This document shows, piece by piece, positions 55,889 to 64,000 of a stretch of DNA of 64,000 bases (the stretch's first letter is position 1; the number at the start of each line of letters is the position of its first letter). The notes under the pieces were generated by a model that was given only the letters and a program-made list of their open reading frames with translations, was not told where the DNA came from and did not search any database. A program made the translations under genes and the position numbers. Source of the stretch: CAZJAH01 sp964544155 (GTDB lineage: Bacteria > Bacteroidota > Ignavibacteria > Kapaibacteriales > UBA2268); assembly GCA_964544155.1 (NCBI GenBank), contig CAZJAH010000004.1, positions 62,001 to 126,000 on the forward strand. Direction: 5' to 3'.

Positions 55889-56641
55889 ATGAAAAGCACT
55901 ATCAAAACAAAGGGGCTGACTGTTTATTATGGCGATACGCCTGCACTTATAAATATAGATATCCGGCTTTTCGCAGGGGATTTTCTGGCAATAGTAGGTC
56001 CGAACGGTTCCGGCAAGTCCACATTACTTAAGGCAATAGCCGGCATCATCCCTTACCGAAGCGGCAGTATTGAATTAATCGCAAATAGTAATGAGATACT
56101 TAAATCGCAGGATGTAGGCTACGTGCCGCAAATTAAAAAAGTCGATCCTTCATTTCCGGCCACGGGATATGAACTTGTTGCCAGCGGTATCAGCAAAAAA
56201 TGGCCTTTTTTAAAAAATAAGTCTGCCGAAGAAAGAATTACGCGAATACTTGACAGAATAGACGCAGTCCACCTTATAAACAGGCAACTCTCAGGACTGT
56301 CCGGAGGCGAACTGCAAAGGCTTTACCTGGCAAGGGCGCTTGTCAGGCAGCCGAAAATTCTGCTGCTCGACGAGCCCGCAACCGGAATAGACCTTGTCTG
56401 CGAAGAAAATATCACCGGATTGATTGAATCATTCCATAAGGAAGGTGATAACATTGTTATTATGGTAACCCACGACTGGACTTCCGCCTATCATCACGCC
56501 AATAAGGTGATGCTTCTTAATAAAGAGATGAAATTCTTCGGCGAGCCTGAAAGGGCATTTACTGACGAAAATCTAGGGCGGACATTCAGCAATTACGGCC
56601 TGCATCATAAAGTAAAACTTCAACTTGGCGAAGAAAACTGA
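55889..56641 (+). CDS. znuC: Zinc ABC transporter ATPase, ZnuC-like
   Basis: A 250-residue ABC ATPase. Walker A 'GPNGSGKST' (~40), Q-loop 'VPQIKKVD', signature 'LSGGELQRLYLARAL' (~140), Walker B 'LLLDEPATGID' (~160) and H-loop 'VTHDW' (~195) are intact. It powers the ZnuB channel; uptake of Zn2+ is inferred from the neighbouring receptor. Its stop codon overlaps the znuB start by one base (TGATG). Confidence 0.9.
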   Translation: MKSTIKTKGLTVYYGDTPALINIDIRLFAGDFLAIVGPNGSGKSTLLKAIAGIIPYRSGSIELIANSNEILKSQDVGYVPQIKKVDPSFPATGYELVASGISKKWPFLKNKSAEERITRILDRIDAVHLINRQLSGLSGGELQRLYLARALVRQPKILLLDEPATGIDLVCEENITGLIESFHKEGDNIVIMVTHDWTSAYHHANKVMLLNKEMKFFGEPERAFTDENLGRTFSNYGLHHKVKLQLGEEN

Positions 56642-57435
56642 TGGATATTTTCAGCTACCCGTTTATGATTAGAGCATTTGCCGCAGGAATCATGATAGGC
56701 TTCCTCGGTGGATTTTACGGCCCCTTAATAGTGCAGCGAAAAATGTCATTCCTGGGGACGGGGCTTGCTCACGCTGCTTTCGGCGGAGTGGCATTAGGCC
56801 TGTTGCTAAAGGTTGATCCGCTTTATACGGCTATACCTTTTACTGTGGCTGTATCGGTATTCATTACTTTTTTATCTGAAAAAACGCGGCTCAGCCACGA
56901 TACACTTATAGGGGTGCTGTTTTCACTGGCAGTTGCCCTGGGAATAATTTTTATTTCCCTTATCGACACATATACCTCGGACGCTTTCACCTATCTTTTC
57001 GGATCGATATTATCAGTATTTGAAAAAGACCTGATAGCAATCGGCATACTATGTATCATTACTTTGGCAGCCGGCAAAATCCTGTGGGGAAAATGGGCTT
57101 ACGCCGGATTTGATTTCGAGCTTGCGGCTACCGATAATATTAAAACACGGGCAAATGAATATTTGCTTTTGCTGTTAACATCTTTAACTATTGTTACGTC
57201 TATTAAACTTGTGGGAATAATCCTTATGGCCGCGTATTTGGTTATTCCCGCGGCTGCAGCCAGGTTAGTATCAGAAAGTTTTGGCGAAATGACCGTTAAG
57301 GCTGTTATTATAGGGATAATTTCATCGCTTGCAGGGCTGGTGGCAGCGTATTATCTTAATCTGCCGGCCGGGGCCTCAATAATTATAATTCAATCGGCGA
57401 TTTTCGGGGCGGCATTTTTTATAAAAAAAGTCTGA
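56641..57435 (+). CDS. znuB: Zinc ABC transporter permease, ZnuB-like
   Basis: A 264-residue polytopic permease of the ABC-3 family, with about eight membrane helices and the conserved N-terminal 'AGIMIGFLGGFYGPLIVQRKMSFLGTGLAHAAF' pattern (cited in part). Translationally coupled to znuC. No Zur/Fur box was recognisable upstream of znuA (54809-54947), but I could not test it. Confidence 0.9.
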   Translation: MDIFSYPFMIRAFAAGIMIGFLGGFYGPLIVQRKMSFLGTGLAHAAFGGVALGLLLKVDPLYTAIPFTVAVSVFITFLSEKTRLSHDTLIGVLFSLAVALGIIFISLIDTYTSDAFTYLFGSILSVFEKDLIAIGILCIITLAAGKILWGKWAYAGFDFELAATDNIKTRANEYLLLLLTSLTIVTSIKLVGIILMAAYLVIPAAAARLVSESFGEMTVKAVIIGIISSLAGLVAAYYLNLPAGASIIIIQSAIFGAAFFIKKV

Positions 57436-57579
57436 AATTATAAAAAAGTCTGAACTTAGTTTAAAAACAGAAAAAAAAATTAATTAATCTATTGTTAATT
57501 CGTAAGCCAAATAATATAAGCGGGATCTACAATTAAGTTGAAAAATCCATAACTTTTTTTTATGTTAACAAAATCTTTC

Positions 57580-57608
57580 TTGTCATTGTAATATATATAA
57601 GTTATATT
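57580..57608 (+). promoter_or_regulatory. Promoter of the mltD-like gene
   Basis: TTGTCA (57580-57585), 17-base spacer and TATATT (57603-57608), ~42 bases before the ATG at 57650. It has the same architecture as the promoter at 37270. Confidence 0.5.
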
Positions 57609-57611
57609 ACA
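57587..57611. promoter_or_regulatory. Perfect 9-bp inverted repeat overlapping the mltD promoter
   Basis: TGTAATATA (57587-57595) and TATATTACA (57603-57611) are perfect inverted arms separated by seven bases. The right arm coincides with the -10 element and the left arm lies in the spacer, the layout of a repressor operator. AT-rich palindromes can arise by chance, so a regulator is only suspected. Confidence 0.4.
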
Positions 57612-57649
57612 TATAAGCATAAAGGGGTTTTTCATTTCGGGGGTTAAAA

Positions 57650-59944
57650 ATGTATTATCAAAATAAGCAAAGTATATTTACTATGAAAAATATCGCGGCT
57701 CTTCTTTTAGTAATTTTATTTGTTTCAACTGCCGCTATCGCTCAGGATAACGACAGCAAACATAAACCGCTAAACAGGGATGTATTTCCCGACGAATATT
57801 CCGATCTGGACGATCCGGGCACAGCCGGAACACCAGACGACGCGTATATCAAGAAGACCATGGCCACATCAAAGCAGCGCTATATGCAGGCACTCGTACT
57901 CATCGAAAGAAGAGACACAGCCAAGGCTGCGAGATATTTCGAGAATGCTATCACAATACTCAATAACCTCGTCAGCATACCGGGTATAGAAGAAAATGAA
58001 AATTACACAGACCTCGCACAATCCATAATTGATGACTATGAATCTTATGTAACTTCAATCGATGACCTTAACGATGACAGCCCGCTGTTCATTGTCAGGA
58101 ATAAATTATACAAAGAAATCGAAAATACCGATATTTCGCAGATAGAAGTATCACCTGTAGAAAAAGAAATTGCCGTAATAAAAAGCATAGGCTTGCCAGG
58201 CCCTCCGGATACTTTGAATATTCAGCTGCCGGATAATGTATCGGTACAAAAAGCTATAAGCTTTTTAAGCAAAGATAAAGGCCGTAAATTCTTTAGGAAC
58301 TGGCTCCAAAGATCAACCCGCTGGTTCCCAATGATGATGAGGATAGCAGAAGAAGAAGGCCTTCCTGAAGAAATTATTTACTTATCAATGATAGAGAGCG
58401 GCCTGAATCCGACTATTGTTTCGAGCGCCAGCGCCGTGGGTTTATGGCAGTTTATACGTTCAACAGGCGAGATGTACGGCCTTAATGCCGACAGGTCATA
58501 CTGGATTGACGAAAGAAGAGACCCTGAAAAAGCCACTCGCGCGGCTATGAGGCACCTGCGTGACCTGTATATTCAGTTTGGTGACTGGCATCTGGCTTTC
58601 GCCGCTTATAATTGCGGGCCCTACTGCGTAACAAGGGCTATCCGCCGTACGGGCAAAGAAAATCCGGATTACTGGGAGGTTAGAAAAAGGCTGCCCAGAG
58701 AAACCCAGGGTTATGTACCCATGTATATTGCCACCGCAAAAATGGCAATGAATCCCGAGAAATACGGTTTCAAAGTGGATGAACTGGAATTCGAGCCGCA
58801 GTATGTATATGATACTGTCAGGGTAACGCAGTCACTGAATCTTTCGACACTGGCAAAGTGTGTTAATATTAGCGAAGAGGAAATTAAATCTCTTAACCCC
58901 GAACTGCTTAAGAACTGCACACCACCCGATGCCGGGTACTACACACTGAAAATTCCAAAAGGCTCCAAAACTATGTTCGACATAAACTTCCTTGCTTTAT
59001 CGCAGGAAGAAAGGCAGCCCTGGGTTACTCATAAGATAGCACGCGGCGAAACTTTAAGAAAACTCTCAAGCGAATACGGCATTCCCATGAATGACATAAT
59101 CGCTATGAATAATCTCAGCGGTTACCGCACCAGGCTTCGCATTGGCGAAGAGCTTAGAATACCGCTAAATAAAGAGAAAGGCGCCTCTGAATTGACAGGC
59201 GATGAAATTGCCGACAGGCTCAGCGGTAAGGATAAAGAACCCCTTGTGCACGTTGTAAAAAAAGGGGAATCCCTTTACGCCGTTGCCCGAAAATACGGCA
59301 AAAGGCTTTCTGAAATTAAAGCTTTAAACGGCCTTAGAACTGACAGGCTGCGCATCGGCCAGGAACTTCTTATTAAAGAAGGCGAATATGCTTCAGCTGC
59401 AAGCCCTTCGGGAACTCAAAAAACTGATAAACCCCCTAAGCAAAAGATAGTCAACCACAAAGTCCGTAGAGGTGAAACCCTGGCAAAGATAGCCGACAGG
59501 TACGGAGTTACTATTACAAGCATAAAGCAGCTCAATTCACTCAGGGGAACAAGGATATATTCAGGCCAGAGCCTCGCGATTAAAACCGATGCCGGCTATA
59601 CCCCGCCGAAAAATACTAGAAAAGAAAGTGATATTATCATCCATAAAGTGCGCCGAGGCGAAACTATCGGCGCAATCGCCGAAAGGTACGGAGTAAAGAT
59701 AAGCGAGCTGAGAGAATGGAATTTCCGCGAGATAAAGGGCAACACCATTTATTCAGGCTCAAGGCTTAAAATTTACAGGGATAAAACGGGATCGTCAGCA
59801 CCTCAGTACTATAAAGTACGCCCGGGTGACACGTTGATCTCAATTGCAAGGAAATTCGGAGTCTCTGTCCATACACTGAAAAGCAACAATAAGAACATCA
59901 ATCCCACAAGGCTGCAAATAGGCCAGACCTTAAGGATACAGTAG
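57650..59944 (+). CDS. mltD: MltD-type membrane-bound lytic murein transglycosylase with five LysM repeats
   Basis: A 764-residue exported peptidoglycan lyase. After a signal peptide ending 'TAAIAQ' (start at 57650; ATG 57683 would also give one), the SLT goose-lysozyme-like domain (~215-350) has the catalytic Glu249 in 'SMIESGLNP', 'SASAVGLWQF' and 'LAFAAYNCGP'. Five LysM modules follow, at about 459-505, 531-575, 601-645, 663-709 and 719-763, each with a 'hxVrrGETLxxIaxrYGV' core. LysM normally binds peptidoglycan or chitin; five copies is more than the one or two of E. coli MltD. GGGGG lies upstream of the ATG. Confidence 0.92.
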   Translation: MYYQNKQSIFTMKNIAALLLVILFVSTAAIAQDNDSKHKPLNRDVFPDEYSDLDDPGTAGTPDDAYIKKTMATSKQRYMQALVLIERRDTAKAARYFENAITILNNLVSIPGIEENENYTDLAQSIIDDYESYVTSIDDLNDDSPLFIVRNKLYKEIENTDISQIEVSPVEKEIAVIKSIGLPGPPDTLNIQLPDNVSVQKAISFLSKDKGRKFFRNWLQRSTRWFPMMMRIAEEEGLPEEIIYLSMIESGLNPTIVSSASAVGLWQFIRSTGEMYGLNADRSYWIDERRDPEKATRAAMRHLRDLYIQFGDWHLAFAAYNCGPYCVTRAIRRTGKENPDYWEVRKRLPRETQGYVPMYIATAKMAMNPEKYGFKVDELEFEPQYVYDTVRVTQSLNLSTLAKCVNISEEEIKSLNPELLKNCTPPDAGYYTLKIPKGSKTMFDINFLALSQEERQPWVTHKIARGETLRKLSSEYGIPMNDIIAMNNLSGYRTRLRIGEELRIPLNKEKGASELTGDEIADRLSGKDKEPLVHVVKKGESLYAVARKYGKRLSEIKALNGLRTDRLRIGQELLIKEGEYASAASPSGTQKTDKPPKQKIVNHKVRRGETLAKIADRYGVTITSIKQLNSLRGTRIYSGQSLAIKTDAGYTPPKNTRKESDIIIHKVRRGETIGAIAERYGVKISELREWNFREIKGNTIYSGSRLKIYRDKTGSSAPQYYKVRPGDTLISIARKFGVSVHTLKSNNKNINPTRLQIGQTLRIQ

Positions 59945-59969
59945 ATAACAAGATTTTTATAGAATAATT

Positions 59970-60002
59970 AAGCCCGTCAGATATTCCGGCGGGCTTTTTT
60001 TT
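59970..60002 (+). terminator. Rho-independent terminator after mltD
   Basis: AAGCCCG (59970-59976) pairs with CGGGCTT (59990-59996), followed by a T-run to 60002. Confidence 0.85.
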
Positions 60003-60168
60003 CCCGGCAAAATCCTTTAAAAAGCTCGCAGATTCTGTTTAAGTAAGTTTAATTTGAAAAATATTTTAGAAAGCCATGCATTATATAGCTGAGAATATTA
60101 TATGATCAGGCTCTTAGTATAAAACTGGCTGTTATACCCCATCTTTATACACGTCTTAATAAATATTA

Positions 60169-60197
60169 TTGATTTTTGTGAAAAAATTGTTTAGATT
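60169..60197 (+). promoter_or_regulatory. Promoter of the 60235 gene
   Basis: TTGATT (60169-60174), 17-base spacer, TAGATT (60192-60197). The -10 is weaker than at 37270, but spacing is ideal and the ATG lies 38 bases downstream. Confidence 0.35.
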
Positions 60198-60234
60198 AAT
60201 AAAGTTAAATATCACGTGAAAAAGGAGGAGCGAT

Positions 60235-60795
60235 ATGAAGAATTTTACCATTTTTTTGATAGCGGCAATTTTATGTATTCCTACGTCGGGAATTTTATCC
60301 GATGAGGAACCCGACTGGAGAAAACAAGAGCAGAAAGAAATCCCCGAAGGGATGAAATTCTATAAGGAAAAATACGAAGAAGTTTTTGATGCGCCATTCG
60401 AGGATGTATGGGAAGCAATACTTTCTTCAGTCGAAGAACGCAACTGCATGGTCATTCGCAAGAATACAAGGCAGACCGACGAAGGTTTCTTTAAAGGAAG
60501 TATCCATTCGGATTTCTGCGTTTTCGCGACCGCAACTGCCGAGGAAAAAGTCCAGGACAGCCTTAAGAAATACAGCCTGAGGGTGCCCTTTATCCGGGGC
60601 GGAGTATTTATTAACGGGCGTATGCAGTATAAGTTCGTAGTTTCCGAGCAGGAAGACGGCACTGTCAGAGTGCTGCTAAAAGGCGAAGTAAGCGGATTTG
60701 AAGAGCACGTTACGGGCCAGGTTCATTTCTGGGAATCAAACGGATACCTTGAAACAAGAATGATGGAAAACATAAGGCGAAAACTGCAGGCTTAA
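60235..60795 (+). CDS. Exported protein of unknown function
   Basis: A 186-residue protein with a signal peptide (~1-22, 'TSGILSDEEP') and an excellent AAGGAGG ribosome site seven bases before the ATG. The mature part has an alpha/beta pattern ('EVFDAPFEDVWEAILSSVEERN...VSGFEEHVTGQVHFW') somewhat like SRPBCC/BamC-type folds, but I do not recognise a family. It stands alone between terminators. Confidence 0.6.
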   Translation: MKNFTIFLIAAILCIPTSGILSDEEPDWRKQEQKEIPEGMKFYKEKYEEVFDAPFEDVWEAILSSVEERNCMVIRKNTRQTDEGFFKGSIHSDFCVFATATAEEKVQDSLKKYSLRVPFIRGGVFINGRMQYKFVVSEQEDGTVRVLLKGEVSGFEEHVTGQVHFWESNGYLETRMMENIRRKLQA

Positions 60796-60829
60796 GAAAC
60801 AGTATAAAGCATATTAACAATGACATATG

Positions 60830-60858
60830 AAAAAGCAGGCCTCAGAGTCTGCTTTTTC
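60830..60858. terminator. Bidirectional terminator between the 60235 and vsr-like genes
   Basis: AAAAAGCAG (60830-60838) pairs with CTGCTTTTT (60849-60857). T-runs follow on plus and on minus, fitting two converging genes. Confidence 0.8.
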
Positions 60859-60930
60859 CTGTTTTCCGCAATGTGGCACCCAAAAACTATTAAAAACAAT
60901 TCGATACATATCGGAATTTTCGTTTCTGCT

Positions 60931-61314
60931 TCAAATACCGGCTTTATCCAGTAATCCTGCAAGCACTTCAAATTTTTCATCAAGCCTTACGGGGTCATGA
61001 ATCTCGCAATCCCAAATCCTCAAGACTTTCCATTTTTTACGCTTTAATTCAATATCTGTCTGCTTATCAGAAAACCTGTTTTTAATGATCTCTTCTTCCC
61101 AGAATTCTTCCATTCTTGCCGGACAGCACGAACAGTTATGTCCTCGTGTAATGCAGGAATCAATAAATAGAACAGTTCTTATCTTTGGAAAGGCAAAATC
61201 AGGCCGCCCTGCAATTTTTGTTTTTCTTCGCCAGCCTCTGATACCTTTATTCTTAAAATAGCTTATAAGGGATTCTTCCCTGAACTCCGGTGATCTTTCA
61301 ATAATTTTTTCCAT
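60931..61314 (-). CDS. Vsr-like very-short-patch repair endonuclease, altered active site
   Basis: A ~127-residue protein with the Vsr pattern: 'RSPEFREESLISYFKNKGIRGWRRKTK', then 'GRPDFAFPK' with the metal-binding Asp (E. coli D51), then 'FIDSCITRGHNC' and 'WKVLRIWDCEI' (the first pattern is cited loosely). Compared from memory with E. coli Vsr (FTHGCFWHHHHC), the zinc ligands (Cys66, His71, Cys73, Cys117) are kept, but His64 is Asp, Trp68 is Thr and catalytic His69 is Arg. It may have changed specificity or be inactive. No DNA cytosine methylase lies nearby, although Vsr normally accompanies Dcm. ATG 61314 is used; a TTG 12 bases earlier is less likely. Confidence 0.7.
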   Translation of the reverse strand: MEKIIERSPEFREESLISYFKNKGIRGWRRKTKIAGRPDFAFPKIRTVLFIDSCITRGHNCSCCPARMEEFWEEEIIKNRFSDKQTDIELKRKKWKVLRIWDCEIHDPVRLDEKFEVLAGLLDKAGI

Positions 61315-61330
61315 GGCATTTATCAAAAAG

Positions 61331-62386
61331 TTAATTAAATACTCTTTTGTTCAGACGCAGATCCATATAGGCATCGGCTTCAGGCAATTCAATGATAAAC
61401 TCTCCTGCCCGGTTGATAAATCCTCGTTTTGGCTCACCGTCCCTTATAGAAGCCCAGGCCATCCCGTCAACATAGTTCTCACAGTGAAAGTAGAGCGGCT
61501 TGGGGAATTCAAGAATTGTTCGCCCCGCGAAGCCATATTTATCGCCTATCTTAACGGCTGAATAACCTTCGCTGTAATTCTGCATCATATCAAACATCAG
61601 GGGTAATATGGTTTTGCCTGTTGTATCGATCACACCATATTTGACATTATGGTTATTATCAAAATTTCCAACAATGGCCAGGCCTTCATAAAATTCCCTG
61701 GCGTCGTCGTACAATTCAGGAATGATGTAGGTATTAGTGGTATCAATATATCCGAATTTAGCTTTTTTAACAACAGGACAAAGCCCGTATTTGAATTGAT
61801 GTGGCTCTAAATATTGAGGCTTTATTATCATTTCGCCACTGATATTTATAAAACCGACCTCATAACTTTCAGTGGATACTGCAGATATCCCTTCAGAAAA
61901 ATCATAACCAACCAGCTTTTTCAGCTCAAGATACCAATTGCCGTCCTTCATTATATAGCCTCTCATATCAGGAGCAGTAGCGTAGGCAATCTCCTCCGAG
62001 AAATCATTAGAATATGTGAATTTATGTGGAATAACCAGCTTACCGGTAGTATCGATGAATCCGTACCAGCTTTGCCCGAGTGAATCCTTTTTTATTACAC
62101 AGGCAAGTCCTGAGTTGAAATCACGTACCAGATCTGCGTCCGGCTCTATAGCGAGATTTCCGTCATCATCCAGAAATACCCATTTATCTTCTTCAGTTTT
62201 TATTCTCAGGAATCCCTCGCTGTATCCGCCGATGCTCTTGATCTTAATCTCTGGCTCGATAATTTCGCCATCATAATTTACCACAATCCAGGTGCTGTCC
62301 TTAAAGTAAGCGCATAGCAGTTTTGAATGTGCTTCAATTCCGCTTGTAATTAATAATACAAATATCAGTAATATTATTTTTTTCAT
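61331..62386 (-). CDS. WG-repeat exported protein
   Basis: A 351-residue protein with a signal peptide ending 'GIEAHS' and repeated WG-type units of about 45 residues: 'SWYGFIDTTGKLVIPHKF', 'VGFINISGEMIIKPQY', 'KFGYIDTTNTYIIPELYDDA', 'KYGVIDTTGKTILPLMFD', 'RGFINRAGEFII'. WG repeats form beta-rich structures of unknown role, possibly binding. It is 16 bases upstream of the vsr-like gene in transcription order and 8 bases after ybaK, so the three are likely one operon. Confidence 0.8.
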   Translation of the reverse strand: MKKIILLIFVLLITSGIEAHSKLLCAYFKDSTWIVVNYDGEIIEPEIKIKSIGGYSEGFLRIKTEEDKWVFLDDDGNLAIEPDADLVRDFNSGLACVIKKDSLGQSWYGFIDTTGKLVIPHKFTYSNDFSEEIAYATAPDMRGYIMKDGNWYLELKKLVGYDFSEGISAVSTESYEVGFINISGEMIIKPQYLEPHQFKYGLCPVVKKAKFGYIDTTNTYIIPELYDDAREFYEGLAIVGNFDNNHNVKYGVIDTTGKTILPLMFDMMQNYSEGYSAVKIGDKYGFAGRTILEFPKPLYFHCENYVDGMAWASIRDGEPKRGFINRAGEFIIELPEADAYMDLRLNKRVFN

Positions 62387-62394
62387 TTGACTTC

Positions 62395-62871
62395 CTATAG
62401 TGCCGCATCAATTTTTAAAAAATTTAAAACATTAAGTGCTTCCGGCTTAATTTCAATTATATAACCCTGTTTGCCTCCATTAATAAAAATACGCTCCAGG
62501 CCGAATATTGTTACCTGTACGTAAACCGGCAGATTCTGCTTTATGCCGAAAGGGCTTGTACCGCCGAATTTATAACCTGTAGCGTTCATAGCCTGCCTTG
62601 CATCCGCCGGAGTTACCTTTTTAGTGCCAATCTGCCTCGCAAGCTCTTTTAGGGATACTTCTTTATCGCCATGCATCAGAACAAGGAAAAGATTCTTTTC
62701 ATCATCGGCGAAGACAAGAGTTTTGACTACACAATGTTCATCTACGCCGAGTTCATCGGCGGTCTGCTTTGTTCCGCCTTTTTCTTTGTAATCATAGATA
62801 TGCAGCTTATAATCAATATCCTTTTCTCTAATTTGTCTGATGGCAGATGTCACGGATTCTTTCTTTGCCAT
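62395..62871 (-). CDS. ybaK: Cys-tRNA(Pro)/Cys-tRNA(Cys) deacylase YbaK
   Basis: A 158-residue editing factor that hydrolyses mischarged Cys-tRNA(Pro). The YbaK fold shows 'EDEHCVVKTLVF'-like strand (here 'VDEHCVVKTLVF'), 'GDKEVSLKELAR', 'KVTPADARQAMNATGYKFGGTSPFG' (cited in part) and the family's terminal 'FINGGKQGYIIEI'. First gene of the ybaK-WG-vsr run. Confidence 0.9.
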   Translation of the reverse strand: MAKKESVTSAIRQIREKDIDYKLHIYDYKEKGGTKQTADELGVDEHCVVKTLVFADDEKNLFLVLMHGDKEVSLKELARQIGTKKVTPADARQAMNATGYKFGGTSPFGIKQNLPVYVQVTIFGLERIFINGGKQGYIIEIKPEALNVLNFLKIDAAL

Positions 62872-63008
62872 TATTCTAACTTAATGCTTAATTCTTAATT
62901 ATTTTTTATATTTTTATAATTTTAATTAAAATATAACTAAATTTATCAGAAATAAATCGTCTCAATTTGCAATTTTAAAAAATATAATTTAACAAACCGG
63001 GAGGCTTT

Positions 63009-63848
63009 ATGGAAATTGTTATTGTTTTAGTTGTTTTCGGAATCATGCTTATCACTTCGGCGTTAAAAATAACGAGAGAATACGAAAGAGCGGTCATATT
63101 CAGGCTTGGCAGGTTTGTGGGATCAAAAGGCCCGGGGCTTATCATTTTGGTGCCTTTTATCGATAAAATGGTCAAGGTCAGCCTCCGGACGATCGCGATG
63201 GATATCGACCCGCAGGATATAATCACAAAAGACAACGTATCGATCAAAGTGAACGCCGTGCTTTATTTCAGAGTGACAGACCCTGCGAAATCCGTTATAG
63301 ATGTTGAAAATTACCTTTTCGCGACAAACCAGATATCGCAGACCACACTAAGATCTATACTCGGGCAGTCCGACCTCGATGAACTACTTGCCGAAAGAGA
63401 TAAGATTAACCAGAAGCTTCAAGAGATCATAGATGAACATACGGAACCATGGGGTGTTAAGGTATCGAGTGTGGAAGTAAAGCAGGTTGACCTGCCTTTA
63501 GAAATGCAGAGGGCAATGGCCCGCCAGGCCGAGGCCGAAAGAGACAGGCGAGCTAAAGTCATCAATGCCGAAGGTGAATACCAGGCAGCCAAGAGGCTTT
63601 CTGATGCCGCCAAGCAGATACAGGTGTATCCTGTGGCACTGCAGCTGCGCTTTCTGCAGACTCTCGCGGATATTGCCGGTGAAAATAACTCTACTACTAT
63701 CTTCCCGGTGCCTATAGACTTATTCACGCCATTCATCAAAAACGTGGCAAATATTTCGCAGCAGAAGCTTGATGAGCTTAAAGATCAGTTAAAAGCCGAA
63801 GAAGATGAAAAGCAGGGAGGCAAAGAAGCTGGGCCAGCTGAAGAATAA
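63009..63848 (+). CDS. Slipin (stomatin/SPFH family) membrane protein
   Basis: A 279-residue protein with one N-terminal membrane helix (~1-17) and a SPFH core: 'EYERAVIFRLGRFVGSKGPG', 'KDNVSIKVNAVLYFRV', 'LRSILGQSDLDELLAERD', 'QVDLPLEMQRAMARQAEAERD' (cited in part). The end is acidic. Slipins form oligomeric rafts at the inner membrane and often pair with NfeD; none is seen adjacent here, although the gene at the right edge is on the opposite strand. Strong ribosome site GGGAGG nine bases before the ATG. Confidence 0.9.
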   Translation: MEIVIVLVVFGIMLITSALKITREYERAVIFRLGRFVGSKGPGLIILVPFIDKMVKVSLRTIAMDIDPQDIITKDNVSIKVNAVLYFRVTDPAKSVIDVENYLFATNQISQTTLRSILGQSDLDELLAERDKINQKLQEIIDEHTEPWGVKVSSVEVKQVDLPLEMQRAMARQAEAERDRRAKVINAEGEYQAAKRLSDAAKQIQVYPVALQLRFLQTLADIAGENNSTTIFPVPIDLFTPFIKNVANISQQKLDELKDQLKAEEDEKQGGKEAGPAEE

Positions 63849-63884
63849 TTCTGATCATACAAGTAATTTCAGCTCACGGTAAAT

Positions 63885-63915
63885 AATCCGCGGACAAACT
63901 CCGCGGATTTTTTTT
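63885..63915 (+). terminator. Rho-independent terminator after the slipin gene
   Basis: AATCCGCGGA (63885-63894) and TCCGCGGATT (63900-63909) form a perfect 10-bp stem with a five-base loop, followed by a T-run to 63915. Confidence 0.9.
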
Positions 63916-63934
63916 AACTATATTAAAATGAAGC

Positions 63935-64000
63935 TTATTTGCTGTCTTTTCCGCCGGTTTTGGCAGTATCTTTTTTGAAATCCAGCGATGCTGAATTAAC
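63935..64000 (-). CDS. C-terminal end of a gene entering from the right edge
   Basis: On minus, the last 21 codons before TAA (63935-63937) read 'VNSASLDFKKDTAKTGGKDS' plus K. Lys-rich tail; too short to identify. Confidence 0.5.
   Translation of the reverse strand, partial: VNSASLDFKKDTAKTGGKDSK

Noticed and set aside
59442..59810. Repetitive DNA array in the mltD gene
   Set aside because: The repeats are LysM protein modules, not a nucleotide repeat or CRISPR; no constant spacer or repeat length.

Overview
The window looks like a moderately AT-rich chromosomal segment from a free-living member of the Bacteroidota/Chlorobi/Ignavibacteria side of the FCB group, most like a 'Candidatus Kapabacteria' or Ignavibacteria-type organism. 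Three things point there: (i) a complete SprA, the outer-membrane translocon of the type IX secretion system (T9SS), plus several large exported proteins ending in T9SS-type sorting domains; (ii) FliW, CsrA and a MotB-type stator in one cluster, so flagellar genes coexist with T9SS, which is unusual in classical Bacteroidetes; (iii) IgGFc-binding-like and choice-of-anchor-D/HYDIN-like surface proteins. Family and lineage are inferred from motifs alone. I saw no rRNA, tRNA, CRISPR array or intact insertion sequence.

Layout. 1-3607 (-): a giant exported surface protein running off the left edge. 3758-7903 (+): a GH51-like arabinofuranosidase and an Asp-box (BNR) protein whose sorting domain is cut off by a frameshift. 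8054-11238 (+): PA/M28/PDZ peptidase, alpha/beta hydrolase, small lipoprotein. 11472-13770 (-): NfnAB-like transhydrogenase. 13915-18463 (-): two overlapping sensor-kinase genes. 18817-27435 (+): sprA, an acidic PepSY-like lipoprotein and a polytopic membrane protein. 27811-29448 (+): DEAD-box helicase. 29542-32253 (-): P2-type cation ATPase. 32254-32734: a long gap containing a compact hairpin-rich element. 32735-37232 (-): hemC-hemB-hemL plus an HD protein. 37346-40102 (+): T9SS surface protein. 40149-42380 (-): motB, fliW, csrA and a response regulator. 42424-45879 (-): large Asp-box T9SS protein. 45999-50080 (-): sugar nucleotidyltransferase, metK, ahcY, thpR. 50382-50684 (-): broken DUF262 gene. 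50738-51776 (-): OmpR-type regulator and MazG-like protein. 51821-54808 (-): FG-GAP secreted protein. 54948-57435 (+): ZnuACB-type metal importer. 57650-59944 (+): MltD-type lytic transglycosylase with five LysM repeats. 60235-60795 (+): exported protein of unknown function. 60931-62871 (-): Vsr-like nuclease, WG-repeat protein, YbaK. 63009-63848 (+): slipin. 63935-64000 (-): C-terminal end of a gene entering from the right.

How it fits together. SprA would export the large cargo proteins seen here (3758, 6078, 37346, 42424, 51821 and probably the left-edge protein). The CsrA/FliW/MotB cluster supplies flagellar control and motor function. The hem and metK-ahcY clusters are housekeeping biosynthesis. 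The most unexplained pieces are the structured intergenic element near 32.46-32.70 kb, the dyad overlapping the mltD promoter, the frameshifted Asp-box protein, the Vsr-like nuclease lacking expected active-site residues, and small gene remnants at 11.3, 27.6 and 50.5 kb. I did not find a clear new multi-gene system.
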